A DNA stretch of 64,000 nt from Ruficoccus sp. ZRK36 (GTDB taxonomy: Bacteria; Verrucomicrobiota; Verrucomicrobiia; Opitutales; Cerasicoccaceae). The DNA lies in the NCBI RefSeq assembly GCF_019603315.1, contig NZ_CP080649.1, positions 3,110,176-3,174,175 of the forward strand, written 5' to 3'. The stretch's first letter is position 1, and every line of letters begins with the position of its first letter. Below the pieces are notes generated by a model. That model was not told where the DNA came from. It worked only from the letters and a program-made list of their open reading frames with translations, and searched no databases. A program made the translations under genes and the position numbers. Below, one piece after another: positions 1 through 9,586 of the stretch.

Positions 1-555
1 GCAGAGCCGCGCGCACAGTTCAAATACCTGCCCGCTGGTCGTGGGGAAACGGAACTGGCCGGTGTCGGTCGAGATGCCGACGTAAAGTGCCTGCGCGGTC
101 ACCGCATCCACGGGCAGGTCGTGGTCGAAAAATAACCCTGTCAGCACCTCGGCAGTAGCCGCCGTGGAGGGCTCCACAAAGTTGTGCCGGGCGTAGTTCG
201 GGTTAGAAACGTGATGGTCGATATTCGCGAAGGTTTCCGGGAATTTCTTCTCCAGCAGCATACCCACGCGGATCGGATCGGCGCAGTCCACATTGACCGA
301 CAGGTGCCCCTGCGGGTCGAAGTCCTTCGCCTGCGCCCAGGGCGTATCCGCGATAAACGCCTGCATCACGCGTGGTGCTTCATCGCGATTAACGGCGATC
401 GCATCCACACCCTGTGTCCGCAGCACACGCGTCAGCGCCACCTGTGAGCCGATGCAGTCCCCGTCCGGCCGCAGGTGCCCGAGTACGGCCACGGGCTTAC
501 CGCGCAGCTCGGACAGCAGTTGGAGGAAAGATTCGGACAGGTGCGGAAAATACAT
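1..555 (-). CDS. DHH-family phosphoesterase (NrnA-type oligoribonuclease/pAp phosphatase), partial
   Basis: The gene runs off the left edge, so only about 185 N-terminal codons are present. The translation shows the DHH motifs in order: HLRPDGDCIGS near residue 22, an NVDCADP aspartate motif, and the diagnostic IDHH, followed by GISTDTGQFRFP, which is typical of NrnA-like proteins. Such enzymes degrade nanoRNA and dephosphorylate 3'-phosphoadenosine 5'-phosphate in the cytoplasm. The chosen start is the ATG giving MYFPHLSE. In many bacteria this gene directly follows rbfA; here carbohydrate genes lie between them on both strands. The family assignment is firm; the substrate is inferred from family and context, and the C-terminal DHHA1 domain cannot be seen. 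Confidence 0.88.
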   Translation of the reverse strand, partial: MYFPHLSESFLQLLSELRGKPVAVLGHLRPDGDCIGSQVALTRVLRTQGVDAIAVNRDEAPRVMQAFIADTPWAQAKDFDPQGHLSVNVDCADPIRVGMLLEKKFPETFANIDHHVSNPNYARHNFVEPSTAATAEVLTGLFFDHDLPVDAVTAQALYVGISTDTGQFRFPTTSGQVFELCARLC

Positions 556-769
556 CGGAACTGTCTTTAGCGGTAAAACACCTGCAAAGACAGGAAAAAG
601 CGATAAGTGCCCCGAGGCGACGTGCTCTGAAAGCGGCCCTCAGCCCATTAACGACACGCGATAACAGCAACAGGGATTGCCACGACCGGCCCCACCGGAT
701 GCAGCAACCCCTGCCGGGATCCATGCCGATGCTCCCTCTCACAAGGAGCCGGCACTAGTAATGAATTGA

Positions 770-1600
770 TCAGGAACGGCGACCGAACAGCTTCATCCGG
801 CGACCGATAGCCAGGCACATGATACCAAGGCCAACCGCAAGCGCGCTCATCGTCGAGGGCTCAGGAATCGAAATATTCGAGTCTAGAGAGATGTCGTCCA
901 GATAGATGGTGCCCGGGCTGTTCACCTTTGAGGCGAAGTTGATATTCTGGACCGTCGTCCCCGTACCGATGTTACCCGTACTGGCCAGGTCATCACCGAT
1001 CAGTTCTCCGTTCAGATAGACGTCCATCATCTGTGAGGCCACTGACCCACCATCATAGTTAAGGGTGCTGTCAGAGTTGTTGAAAACGATGCTGATCGTA
1101 TAGGCGGTATCCTGCTGATAGGTCCCGATCTGAGCACCCGGGCTGACATACTGACCACTCCCGACATAGAGAGTGCCATTCTGCATAAACAGTCCCCACA
1201 GCGTATTCCCATTACCGCCCCACGCATTACCACTGATGCGCATGAGCCAGTCCGAGGTGTCGCTGGAGGGATCATAGAAAGAGAAATTCATCTGGCCGGT
1301 CGTAGTCCCGGAAAAGCCCGTGGCCGAGGCCAGTCCCTGGCCAGTGCCATCGACCTGACTGAGCACGGCGTATTTGTTGGACTCGCTGGAGAAGTAGTGC
1401 CCGGTGTCGTTCTCGGCATCGAAGACAACTTCTCCCACCACCTTGGCCTCGCGCCATATTTCTTCGGAGCCGAGCGGTATTGCTGCGCCCGCCGTGTACT
1501 CCTCGAAATCATCAGAGAAGAAAGTCGCCGCCGACGCGGTTGTAGCAATGGCACTCATACCAATGAGGCCGAGAGGGAGCAATTTGCTGAGATAGTTCAT
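770..1600 (-). CDS. PEP-CTERM anchored exported protein
   Basis: A 276-residue protein with a signal peptide (hydrophobic stretch, cleavage probably after TTASA near residue 24) and a typical PEP-CTERM sorting tail: IPEPST, a hydrophobic helix and a basic end (GRRMKLFGRR). The middle (FSDDFEEYTAG, LYLDDISL-like strands) resembles concanavalin/LamG-type beta-sandwich proteins of Verrucomicrobia. It is expected to be processed by an exosortase and displayed on the cell envelope or in exopolysaccharide; no exosortase lies in the window. The ATG start has a good ribosome site (AAAGGATCC). It lies 189 bases downstream of a LacI gene on the same strand, so it may be part of that regulon. The ligand is unknown. 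Confidence 0.9.
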   Translation of the reverse strand: MNYLSKLLPLGLIGMSAIATTASAATFFSDDFEEYTAGAAIPLGSEEIWREAKVVGEVVFDAENDTGHYFSSESNKYAVLSQVDGTGQGLASATGFSGTTTGQMNFSFYDPSSDTSDWLMRISGNAWGGNGNTLWGLFMQNGTLYVGSGQYVSPGAQIGTYQQDTAYTISIVFNNSDSTLNYDGGSVASQMMDVYLNGELIGDDLASTGNIGTGTTVQNINFASKVNSPGTIYLDDISLDSNISIPEPSTMSALAVGLGIMCLAIGRRMKLFGRRS

Positions 1601-1789
1601 CGTTGGATCCTTTTCTGGGGTTGGTGTGTATCGTTTGGGGTTACCAGTGCAGATCCTGCCTCAGGTTGCCTACACCCGGACCTATTAACCGGACGGAGGG
1701 CATCCCATCAAAGCTGGTCGATCTGCATGAATCCAACCATGCACCCAAACACACAAAAGATAAAGCTAGCGCCTACTCAAACAGATGAG

Positions 1790-2827
1790 TCAGCGCTTGG
1801 CAGTGACTTTGTCGGGCAGTGTTTTACCCTCGTTCCAGACGCCTTCGATGAGCGTACGCTGCACTTTGACGGGGATGCCCCGATCCCCGCGCATGACGAG
1901 GTTTGTCAGCTTGTCCACCGCGACTTCTCCGATATGGAAAGAGTCTTCGTACATCCCCGTCAGCTCGCTCTGCTCGCTATCGAGCACGGGGCAGGTGAGC
2001 GGAATATCTTCGGGGATGCGTATCCCCGCTTCGCGGGCGTATTTGAGAAAGGCGACGTCCCCGGTCATCACGACATCCGGTCGAGCCTTGCGCAGAAACG
2101 TTTTAAAGCCGCGCACAAAGCCCCACTTATAGTCAAAGATAAGGGGCTCAAGACCCATCTGATGCACGAAAGTCAGATACGCGCCACGAAAGCTGTGCCC
2201 CACGCGCTCATCATGTATGCTGGCAATACCGTACCCGATGCGCCGGTAGCCATAGTCATACATCTTCTCCAGCAGGCGGAGCGTGGAGCGAAACTGGGTG
2301 GCCGTCACCGTGTGGAACTCCGGCTTTTTGAGCGTATAGCCGAAGGTCACAACGGAGAAATCTTCCCAGGGGAAATCCAGCTCCATGTTTGGGTGCGGCA
2401 TCGGGCACAGCAGGATGCCGTTGATGTTCCTCGCCTTGAGGATGGCTCCCATGCGCTGGGCAGAGACCTTTCGGGTATTAAAATTGTAGACATCCAGCTT
2501 GTAGCCGTACTGGTCGGCCCGTCGACAGGCCCCCTCATAATACTGCCGGTATGTGCTGATCTCTTTCCAGTCCGGCTTTAAGTCGTCGTTCTGCAGGTAG
2601 AGCCAGGCCAGCGTGCCGCGAAATGGCTGCTCCTGATTATTACTCCGGTATAAGGCCAGTGCCGAGAGCATGGGGTCGGGACGGTAGCCCATTTCCTCGG
2701 CCACCTTCAGGACACGCTCACGTGTCTTGGCCGGGATGCTCGGATGGTGCTTAAAGGCCAGTGAAACCGTGGCCGCGTGCACGCCTAAGCGCTCGGCAAT
2801 GTCCTTCTGTGTAACCCGCTTGCTCAC
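1790..2827 (-). CDS. LacI-family transcriptional regulator
   Basis: A 345-residue regulator. The N-terminal helix-turn-helix is clear (VTQKDIAERLGVHAATVSLAF, residues about 5-25), followed by a periplasmic-binding-protein-like sensor domain. The region after the HTH reads GYRPDPMLSALALYRS, a motif shared with the two other LacI proteins in this window and unlike the usual LacI hinge (GYxPNxxARSL). The start is a GTG; no strong ribosome site precedes it. It is divergent from the DUF5054 gene (105-base gap) and upstream of the PEP-CTERM gene on the same strand, so it probably controls one or both in response to a sugar. The effector cannot be deduced. Confidence 0.93.
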   Translation of the reverse strand: MSKRVTQKDIAERLGVHAATVSLAFKHHPSIPAKTRERVLKVAEEMGYRPDPMLSALALYRSNNQEQPFRGTLAWLYLQNDDLKPDWKEISTYRQYYEGACRRADQYGYKLDVYNFNTRKVSAQRMGAILKARNINGILLCPMPHPNMELDFPWEDFSVVTFGYTLKKPEFHTVTATQFRSTLRLLEKMYDYGYRRIGYGIASIHDERVGHSFRGAYLTFVHQMGLEPLIFDYKWGFVRGFKTFLRKARPDVVMTGDVAFLKYAREAGIRIPEDIPLTCPVLDSEQSELTGMYEDSFHIGEVAVDKLTNLVMRGDRGIPVKVQRTLIEGVWNEGKTLPDKVTAKR

Positions 2828-2932
2828 TGACTAGTCTGTATAAGTAAACGATTGGTTGCGGGCACAGTCAAGTTCCCAAAGATCACCCATATATCACATA
2901 CGCAGTCTTTGATTTTTCTGCATTCACCGCCC

Positions 2933-4951
2933 ATGCCAGCCCCCCAGCCGACAGCCCTACGCCACATCCACGTCTTGTTCAAAACGCACCTGGACATCGG
3001 GTTTACCGACAGCGCCCGGAACGTGCTGCAGACGTATCTCGATGTATTCATCCCGGCCTCTCTCGATCTGGCCGCGCGTATGCACGATGCCGGTAATGAG
3101 CGGTTCCGCTGGACCACCGGCTCCTGGCTGATCGAGCAAGCGCTGGAAAAATACAGCCCCCGGAAACGCGCCCAGCTTGAGGCAGCTATCGAGCGCGATG
3201 ACATCTGCTGGCACGCCCTGCCCTTTACCACGCACACCGAGCTCATGGACGCCGCCTTGTTTCGGCACGGGCTGAGCATCAGCCAGAGGCTCGATCAGCG
3301 CTTTGGCAGAAAAACCATTGCCGGGAAAATGACAGATGTGCCCGGCCACACGATTGCCATGGTTCCCTACCTGGCCGAGGCCGGTGTCGAGCTTCTGCAT
3401 ATCGGCGTGAACCCAGGCTCACGCCCGCCCAAAGTCCCCAAGGCCTTTCGCTGGCGCTATGGCGACGACGAAGTCTGCATCGTCTATCAAACCAGTGACT
3501 ACGGGGGCTTCTGCCAACCGGAAGGCAGCAGCGAGGCCATCTACTTTGCGCACACCGGCGACAATCTCGGCCCCTGTACCCAGCAGGATGTGGAGCAGAC
3601 ATTTGCCCGCCTGCGCAAGAAGTACCCGGAGGCCACGCTGAGCGCTGCGAACCTGTCAGACTACGCCGAGGCCCTCCGGCCAGCCGTACCGGGCCTGCCT
3701 GTGATCACGCAGGAGATCGGTGACACATGGATCCATGGCGTGGCAACCGACCCGGCAAAGACCGGGCTTTACCGGGAGCTCATCAAGTGGCGCTCCACTC
3801 TGCCTAAGCCGAAAAACGCAACAGAGCGCCAGGCACGCAAGGGCCTGGAAGATGCGCTGCTGCTCGTCCCCGAGCATACGTGGGGGCTCGATGTCAAAGT
3901 CGCCCTCGGGCACGAAGACAACTATGACCGCACCTTTATCACGCGGGACTTTCTGCGCAAGCGCAGCATCCCGCCCTACCAGCGTCTGGAGAAATCCTGG
4001 CAGGAACAGCGCTCCTATCTGACGCGCGCCATCAGCGCACTCAAGGGAACACCCGAGCACAAGCAGGCGCTCGCCCTCAAAGCCTCGCTCAAACCCAAGC
4101 GCAGCCGCAGCGGCAAATCGATCGACCCTGCCACCTACATTGATACGCCGTTCTTCGAGCTCGGCATCGACCCGATGACCGGGGCGCTCCACCGCGTGCA
4201 TAGCCACAAAGATAATCGCACCTGGGCAGACAAGGAGCATCCCTGGTTTGAGCTCAGCTACGTCGTCTATGACCGTGAGGACTACGAAAACCGCTGGAAA
4301 CGCTACAACCGTAACCACCGGACGCACCGCAGCTGGGTCGTCCCCGACTTTCTCAAGCCCGGCGTGGAAACCGCCGTCAGCCATCACCAGTGCTGGCTGC
4401 CCCGCCTCAAGGAAGCCAGCCTGCTCCCCGCGACCAAAACAAGCAGCCCACGCCTCTGCCTGAAGTTGAGCTTCCCCACGGAGCCGTGCCGACAGTTTGG
4501 CTGCCCACGCGAGGCCGAGGTGCTCATCAGCTGGGATGAGAAACGCCCACGGCTCCACGCCGAGGTGAAGTGGTTCGACAAGCAGGCCTGCCGCGTACCA
4601 GAGGCCATCTGGATGGCGCTGCGCCCCATATCGACACCAGGCGCAACATGGAGACTCCACAAGCTCGGTCAGCCGATCGACCCTCGCGACGTGATCCTCG
4701 ATGGCGCACGGATGCTGCACGCCGCCGAGCTTTGCGAGTATCAAGACGAGCAGAGCAAGCTACGCATTGACCACCCGCACGCTCCGCTGGTTGCTCCCGG
4801 ACTACCGCAGCTCGTGCGTTTTTCCAACCACCTGCCCGGCCCACGGGAAGGCGTCCATTTTAACCTCCTCAATAATACCTGGGGGACAAATTTCCCGCTC
4901 TGGTACGAGGAAGACGCACGCTTTGCCTTCAGTGTGGACTGGGAGGCCTAG
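2933..4951 (+). CDS. DUF5054 / GH38-like glycosidase-type protein
   Basis: A 672-residue protein from the ATG giving MPAPQPTALRHIHV; an upstream GTG extension of 27 codons lacks family resemblance. Residues about 10-20 read HVLFKTHLDIGFTD, the His-x-Asp-x-Gly pattern of the GH38 alpha-mannosidase N-terminal domain, where these residues bind the catalytic metal. The rest matches what is known as DUF5054, a family common in Verrucomicrobia and Bacteroidetes. There is no signal peptide, so it should act on cytoplasmic oligosaccharides. It is divergent from a LacI regulator, consistent with substrate induction. Activity has not been shown for the family as far as I know; glycoside hydrolysis is an inference. 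Confidence 0.85.
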   Translation: MPAPQPTALRHIHVLFKTHLDIGFTDSARNVLQTYLDVFIPASLDLAARMHDAGNERFRWTTGSWLIEQALEKYSPRKRAQLEAAIERDDICWHALPFTTHTELMDAALFRHGLSISQRLDQRFGRKTIAGKMTDVPGHTIAMVPYLAEAGVELLHIGVNPGSRPPKVPKAFRWRYGDDEVCIVYQTSDYGGFCQPEGSSEAIYFAHTGDNLGPCTQQDVEQTFARLRKKYPEATLSAANLSDYAEALRPAVPGLPVITQEIGDTWIHGVATDPAKTGLYRELIKWRSTLPKPKNATERQARKGLEDALLLVPEHTWGLDVKVALGHEDNYDRTFITRDFLRKRSIPPYQRLEKSWQEQRSYLTRAISALKGTPEHKQALALKASLKPKRSRSGKSIDPATYIDTPFFELGIDPMTGALHRVHSHKDNRTWADKEHPWFELSYVVYDREDYENRWKRYNRNHRTHRSWVVPDFLKPGVETAVSHHQCWLPRLKEASLLPATKTSSPRLCLKLSFPTEPCRQFGCPREAEVLISWDEKRPRLHAEVKWFDKQACRVPEAIWMALRPISTPGATWRLHKLGQPIDPRDVILDGARMLHAAELCEYQDEQSKLRIDHPHAPLVAPGLPQLVRFSNHLPGPREGVHFNLLNNTWGTNFPLWYEEDARFAFSVDWEA

Positions 4952-4981
4952 CTCGTTACGGCTGAGCGCAGCAGCGCAGGC

Positions 4982-5332
4982 TCAGTCCTGATCTTCTTCG
5001 GCGTCGATCTCGTCGATGATCTTGAGCACCTCCGTACCCCGAGCGATTGAGTCATCCTCGATGAAACGCAGGCGCGGCAGGTATTTTAAGACGATGCGCT
5101 TGCTCATCTCCTGCCGGATCTCCCGATGGCGGGCGGCAAAGAACTTCTCCGCCAGGTACGATGTCCCCTCGTCCCCGAGGATCGAGTAGTAGACGCGCGC
5201 GCTGCGCAGGTCACTCGAGACGGCGACCTCCGTGATGGTGATATTCACCGCATCGCCCTGATAGCGGGTGTGCAGGATGTCGCTGATCTCGCGCTTGACC
5301 AGCTCGTTGACGCGTGTTCCCCGATTGGACAT
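4982..5332 (-). CDS. rbfA: 30S ribosome-binding factor A
   Basis: A 116-residue cold-adaptation and 16S rRNA maturation factor. The N-terminus (NRGTRVNELVKREISDIL) and the KH-like core (VNITITEVAVSSDLRSARVYYS) are typical of RbfA, and the length is normal. It follows infB with an 89-base gap, completing the usual nusA-infB-rbfA order. That gap contains a strong hairpin with a T tract on the coding strand, so rbfA expression may depend on read-through or on a separate promoter. The stop is 30 bases from the end of the convergent DUF5054 gene. Confidence 0.95.
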   Translation of the reverse strand: MSNRGTRVNELVKREISDILHTRYQGDAVNITITEVAVSSDLRSARVYYSILGDEGTSYLAEKFFAARHREIRQEMSKRIVLKYLPRLRFIEDDSIARGTEVLKIIDEIDAEEDQD

Positions 5333-5360
5333 GACTGATAACTAAGGGTGACTGGAGTGG

Positions 5361-5392
5361 AAAAACGGCGCGGCTCCGCTGGAACCGCGCCG
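5361..5392 (-). terminator. Rho-independent terminator between infB and rbfA
   Basis: On the minus strand the sequence forms an 8-bp stem (CGGCGCGG with CCGCGCCG), with a further TCC/GGA pairing inside the loop, followed directly by TTTTT. This is a textbook intrinsic terminator placed after the infB stop and before rbfA. The structure is seen directly; its efficiency is not known. Confidence 0.75.
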
Positions 5393-5421
5393 CCGGGAAA
5401 GGATACCCGTCGCAGAGTCTG

Positions 5422-7926
5422 CTAGCGCAGGCTCGGACGGAACTCGTGGATTTCGTAGCACTCGATGCGGTCGCCTTCCTTGTAGTCGTTGCAGCCGCTG
5501 ATCTGGATACCACACTCGTAGCCGGCGCGCACCTCGGTGGCGTCGTCCTTGAAGCGTTTGAGGGTACCGATACGGCCCTCGTGGACGACCTCCTCCTTGC
5601 GCAGCAGGCGGGCGTGAGCGTCGCGCTTGATCATGCCCTCCGTCACCATACAACCGGCGACCTGGCCCTTGGCCAGCGGGAAGGTGGCGCGAACCTCGGC
5701 CATGCCGAGTTTGACTTCGCGGAACTCCGGATCGAGCAGCTCGGCCATGGCTTCTTCGACCGAGGTGATGAGCTCGTAAATGATGTTGTGCTGGATGATG
5801 CGCACGCCGTGGTGCTTGGCCAGTGCGGTGACACCGTTCTCCTGCTTGACGTTAAAACCGATCACGGCGGCCTCCGAAGAGTCGGCCAGGGTGACGTCAT
5901 TCTTGGTGATCACACCAACACCGGTCTCGATGACCTCAAGCTTGACCTTGTCGCTTTCAATGGCGTTGAGGCAGTCAGCGAGAGCTTCGACACTGCCGTT
6001 CACGTCGCCCTTGATCACGACACGCAGCACCTTGGAGGACTGCTCGTCGATGGCGGCCAGGAGGCTGTCCAGATCGCTCGCACCCGAAGTAACAACCGGC
6101 GTGGCGTTGGCTTCGGCCTTGAGGGCCTGCTCGTTTTCTTCGGCCTCACGCTTGGCGGCCTTTTCGTTTTTGGCCACGGTGCAGACGGCTCCGGAAGTCG
6201 GCGTGCCCGACCAGCCCATGATGCGGACCGGAGTAGAGGGCGGCGCAGTCTTAATCGGCTTGCCGTGCTCGTTCATCATGGCGCGAACCTTACAGTAGTT
6301 CGGGCCAGAGACCAGAGCGTCGCCGACCTTGAGCGTGCCCTTCTGGATGATCACGGTAGCGGTCGGGCCTCTGCCCTGCTCTACCTGCGACTCCACGATG
6401 ACCCCTTCGGCGTTGGCCTTGGGGTTGGCGCGCAGTTCGCTGACTTCGGCCTGGAGCAGAACGAGCTCCAGCAGCTCTTCGATGTTTGTTCCCTCCAGTG
6501 CAGAGACCGGAGTGCAAAGAGTTTCACCGCCCCAGTCTTCGGGCATGAGGTCGCGCTCCTGCATCTGCTGCTTGACGCGGTCGATGTTGGCTCCCTTGGC
6601 GTCCATCTTGTTGATGGCGACGATGATCTCGACATTCGCGTTGCGGGCGAACTTAAGAGCCTCGTCAGTCTGCGGCATAAAGCCGTCATCGGCTGCCACG
6701 ACCAAAATAGCGATGTCGGTGACATTGGCACCACGCTCACGGATCTTGGAGAAGGCCGCGTGCCCCGGGGTGTCCAGGAAGGTGATCTTCTTCTCGTTGT
6801 GCGTGATCTGGTACGCACCGACGTGCTGGGTGATACCACCGGCCTCGCCAGAGACGACGTTGGCCTTGCGGATCTTGTCCAGCAGGCTGGTCTTACCGTG
6901 GTCAACGTGACCCAGTACACAGACAACCGCGGGGCGCTCCTCCATCAGGGCGGGATCGTCTTCGCGGGGCTTGTCCTTCTTTTTCTTGGGCTCGGGCTTG
7001 TCATCGCCGCGGTGGCGAATATCCAGCGTGAAGCCATGGCGCTCGGCAATTTGCTTGGCGTTGGCTTCCTCGATCGCCTGATTCATCGAGGCGAAAATAC
7101 CCATCTCCATCAGTTCGGAAATGAGCTGGAAAGGTTTCTTGCCCAGAAGTACGGCGAAATCGCGCACGACGATGGGGGGCTTGACCTGGATGATCTTCTC
7201 ACCCTCCTTCTCGATCACCTTACCGGCAGCAGGAGCCTGCTGGCCAGGCTGCTGAGGCTTGGGAACGGACGGCGGAATAATTGGGCTGTTCGTCGGGCGA
7301 ACCGGAGCCGGGATCTTAACCGGAGGGGGCGTCGTCGAAGGCGCGGCACCGGCAGCGCCGGGTGCGGGCGGAGTGGACGGCGCAGCAGGTGTACGCGGCG
7401 GCACCGGTGAGGGTGCGGCACGGCCGGGAGCCGTCACGGGCGGCGCAGGCATCGGGCGGCGCGCACTGGGCATTGGCGGAGGCGGCGGAGACTTACGCTC
7501 GGGCATCGGCGGAGTGGCCGGGCCAGCCTTCGGGCCGGGGGTAACCATAGCCTCGCGCTGAGCCTGGCGGACGGCCGCGCGCTCTTCTTCACGCTTGTGG
7601 CGGGCCTCCTCGGCAGCGGCTTCCTTCTCGCGCTTCTCCTGCTCGATCTGAGCGGGCGTCTTCACGATGGCGGACGGGGGCAGCTTCGGAACAGCAGGAC
7701 CAGGCGTGACTGCATCTGAGGCAGGAGCATCAGCGGGCTCGGAGGTCTTTTCGCTATCGGCGTCAGTGCCCTCCCCGCTAAATTCTTCGATGAGCGCCTG
7801 GGCGGAGATGTTATCAACCGTGCTCGAGGCGCTTTTCACCTCAAAACCACGATCGCGGAGGAGTTGCATAACCTCCTTGTTTTCCATGTTCAGCTCTTTG
7901 GAGAGCTCGTAAATGCGGACACTCAT
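5422..7926 (-). CDS. infB: Translation initiation factor IF-2
   Basis: An 834-residue GTPase that brings initiator tRNA to the 30S subunit. An IF2-N domain starts the protein ([20 protein letters not shown]). It is followed by a charged helix and a long Pro/Ala-rich linker (about residues 130-240). A second N-type domain lies at about 255-300. The G domain carries GHVDHGKT (339-346), DTPGH (385-389) and NKMD (439-442), and is followed by the beta-barrel and C-terminal domains. The length is in the normal range for the long form. It follows nusA with a 34-base gap. The ATG start is supported by the conserved N-terminus. Confidence 0.98.
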   Translation of the reverse strand: MSVRIYELSKELNMENKEVMQLLRDRGFEVKSASSTVDNISAQALIEEFSGEGTDADSEKTSEPADAPASDAVTPGPAVPKLPPSAIVKTPAQIEQEKREKEAAAEEARHKREEERAAVRQAQREAMVTPGPKAGPATPPMPERKSPPPPPMPSARRPMPAPPVTAPGRAAPSPVPPRTPAAPSTPPAPGAAGAAPSTTPPPVKIPAPVRPTNSPIIPPSVPKPQQPGQQAPAAGKVIEKEGEKIIQVKPPIVVRDFAVLLGKKPFQLISELMEMGIFASMNQAIEEANAKQIAERHGFTLDIRHRGDDKPEPKKKKDKPREDDPALMEERPAVVCVLGHVDHGKTSLLDKIRKANVVSGEAGGITQHVGAYQITHNEKKITFLDTPGHAAFSKIRERGANVTDIAILVVAADDGFMPQTDEALKFARNANVEIIVAINKMDAKGANIDRVKQQMQERDLMPEDWGGETLCTPVSALEGTNIEELLELVLLQAEVSELRANPKANAEGVIVESQVEQGRGPTATVIIQKGTLKVGDALVSGPNYCKVRAMMNEHGKPIKTAPPSTPVRIMGWSGTPTSGAVCTVAKNEKAAKREAEENEQALKAEANATPVVTSGASDLDSLLAAIDEQSSKVLRVVIKGDVNGSVEALADCLNAIESDKVKLEVIETGVGVITKNDVTLADSSEAAVIGFNVKQENGVTALAKHHGVRIIQHNIIYELITSVEEAMAELLDPEFREVKLGMAEVRATFPLAKGQVAGCMVTEGMIKRDAHARLLRKEEVVHEGRIGTLKRFKDDATEVRAGYECGIQISGCNDYKEGDRIECYEIHEFRPSLR

Positions 7927-7960
7927 AAATTAGGTAGTCGTGTAATCAGTCGGGATTTTC

Positions 7961-9214
7961 TCAGGCCTGGGATTGGAGTTCGTTGACTTTGGCAATGATG
8001 CCAGCGGCTTGTTCCGGCGTAAAATCACCGGAATCGACAAGGTCGTCTGCGGTGACACCAGCGGCGATAACCTCGACCGAGTTGATGCCCATAGCGACGA
8101 GTTTTTCGGCCAGATCCTCGTCGATTCCCAGGGATTGGGCGAGGTTGGCACCGGCGCGTTCGGCGCGCTCTTCCAGCGTGGCGGCTTCGCGCTTTTCCTT
8201 ACCGATATCGAGGCGCCAGCCCATCAGGCGGGAGGTCAGCTTGGCGTTCTGCCCGCGGCGGCCGATGGCCACGGCGAGGTCGTCCTCGCTCACCTCGAAG
8301 TAAATACGCTTGGCGATGGGGTCGATCTGCAGGTTCTTCGGGATGGCCGGCTTGATGGCCTCCTCTAGCATCTGCTGCGGATCTTGGAAGTAGCGGATGA
8401 TGTCGATCTTTTCACCGCCGAGTTCACGCACGATGCTCTTGACGCGGGCGCCACGGGCACCGACGCAAGCGCCGACGGGGTCCACCTTCATGTCATTGCT
8501 GTGGACGCAGATCTTGGTACGGTAACCAGGCTCGCGGGCCATGCCCTCAAGCGTCACGGTACCATCGGCGATTTCCGTCACTTCGAGTTCGAAGAGACGG
8601 CGGACAAATTTAATGCTGGAGCGGCTGAGGATGAGCTCGGGGCCGCGGGGGGTGCTTTCGATCGCCAGCAGCAGGCAGCGGATGCGTTCGCCGGGGGCGT
8701 AGTCTTCACCGGGGACGCGCTCACGCGGCGGCAGGACAGCCTCGGCCTTACCGAGATCCACGATCAGGTCGCCCCGTTCACGGCGGCGGACCACACCGGT
8801 CACGATGTCACCAACCGAATCCTTGTAGTCGTCGTAAATGCGTTCTTTCTCGAACTGGCGCACGCGCTGCATGATAGCCTGGCGGGCGGTCTGGGCGGCA
8901 ATACGCCCGAGGAAAGCCGGATCGATATCCTTACGAATAACGTCCCCCACCTTAGCATTTTTATCGTACAGGTGGGCCTTATCGAGGGGTATTTCGGTAG
9001 AAGGATCGCTAAAGGAGTCAACCACGTTGAGCAATGTCCACGCTTTGAGAGCACCGGTGCGCGGATCGATCTGCACTTCGAGCTCGGCGCCGGCATTGAC
9101 GCCCTTCTGGGCGGCACCTTTGATGGCAGCCGCGATGGTGGCGATCATGTCCTCTCGGCTGATCCCCTTCTCCTTCTCCATGTATTCGAGAACAGACAGG
9201 ATTTCGTTACTCAT
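7961..9214 (-). CDS. nusA: Transcription termination/antitermination factor NusA
   Basis: A 417-residue RNA polymerase-binding factor. Domains in order are: NusA N-terminal domain ([20 protein letters not shown]), S1 (about residues 130-200, [20 protein letters not shown]), and two KH domains ([32 protein letters not shown]). A single C-terminal helix-hairpin-helix module follows ([18 protein letters not shown]) where some proteobacteria have two acidic repeats. It heads the nusA-infB-rbfA cluster. rimP, often located upstream of nusA, is absent here. No clear Shine-Dalgarno sequence is visible before the ATG. Confidence 0.97.
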   Translation of the reverse strand: MSNEILSVLEYMEKEKGISREDMIATIAAAIKGAAQKGVNAGAELEVQIDPRTGALKAWTLLNVVDSFSDPSTEIPLDKAHLYDKNAKVGDVIRKDIDPAFLGRIAAQTARQAIMQRVRQFEKERIYDDYKDSVGDIVTGVVRRRERGDLIVDLGKAEAVLPPRERVPGEDYAPGERIRCLLLAIESTPRGPELILSRSSIKFVRRLFELEVTEIADGTVTLEGMAREPGYRTKICVHSNDMKVDPVGACVGARGARVKSIVRELGGEKIDIIRYFQDPQQMLEEAIKPAIPKNLQIDPIAKRIYFEVSEDDLAVAIGRRGQNAKLTSRLMGWRLDIGKEKREAATLEERAERAGANLAQSLGIDEDLAEKLVAMGINSVEVIAAGVTADDLVDSGDFTPEQAAGIIAKVNELQSQA

Positions 9215-9586
9215 CGATATGTTATTAGAAAAAAAATAGCGGGTACATGCGACCCACTATCCTGAGGTATAGGATGGTTGGAAAAGTGGGACCTTGCCAG
9301 CCCCCGCAACCTTTGTCAAGCGAACGAATAGAACAAGCCCACTGGGTTGCCCCCGGAAGCACGGATGGGGCTTCTGCCCGTGCGTGACCGCACTAGACGT
9401 TGAGGGCTTCGCCCTACGCTCACTGCGTTCGCTACCCACCCCGCATAAAATAAGACGTAAGCGGAGCGCGTTTGAGCGTACGTGAACCGCCGTGGCCCCT
9501 ACCACCGGGCGGCATCACAAAAAACATGGCCCCTAAAAAAGAGCCTGCGCTTGCCACGACGGGGTAAAGCAGGTGATGCTGGCCGG
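9215..9586. other. Intergenic region between nusA and the DinG-like gene
   Basis: A 372-base divergent spacer that must hold promoters for both neighbours. A TTGACA hexamer is present on the minus strand (9314-9319), but no convincing -10 box stands at the right distance. Small GC-rich hairpins occur at 9359-9383 (GCACGG/CCGTGC arms) and around 9400-9412 (GGGCTTCGCCC). No coding sequence with family resemblance is seen. Confidence 0.5.

Noticed and set aside
5446-7410. 654-codon plus-strand open frame opposite infB
   Set aside because: Antisense of infB; no domain and biased composition.
9482-9586. N-terminal extension of the DinG-like protein from an upstream GTG
   Set aside because: The 35 extra residues are basic and low-complexity, unlike helicase N-termini; the ATG at 9587 is preferred.
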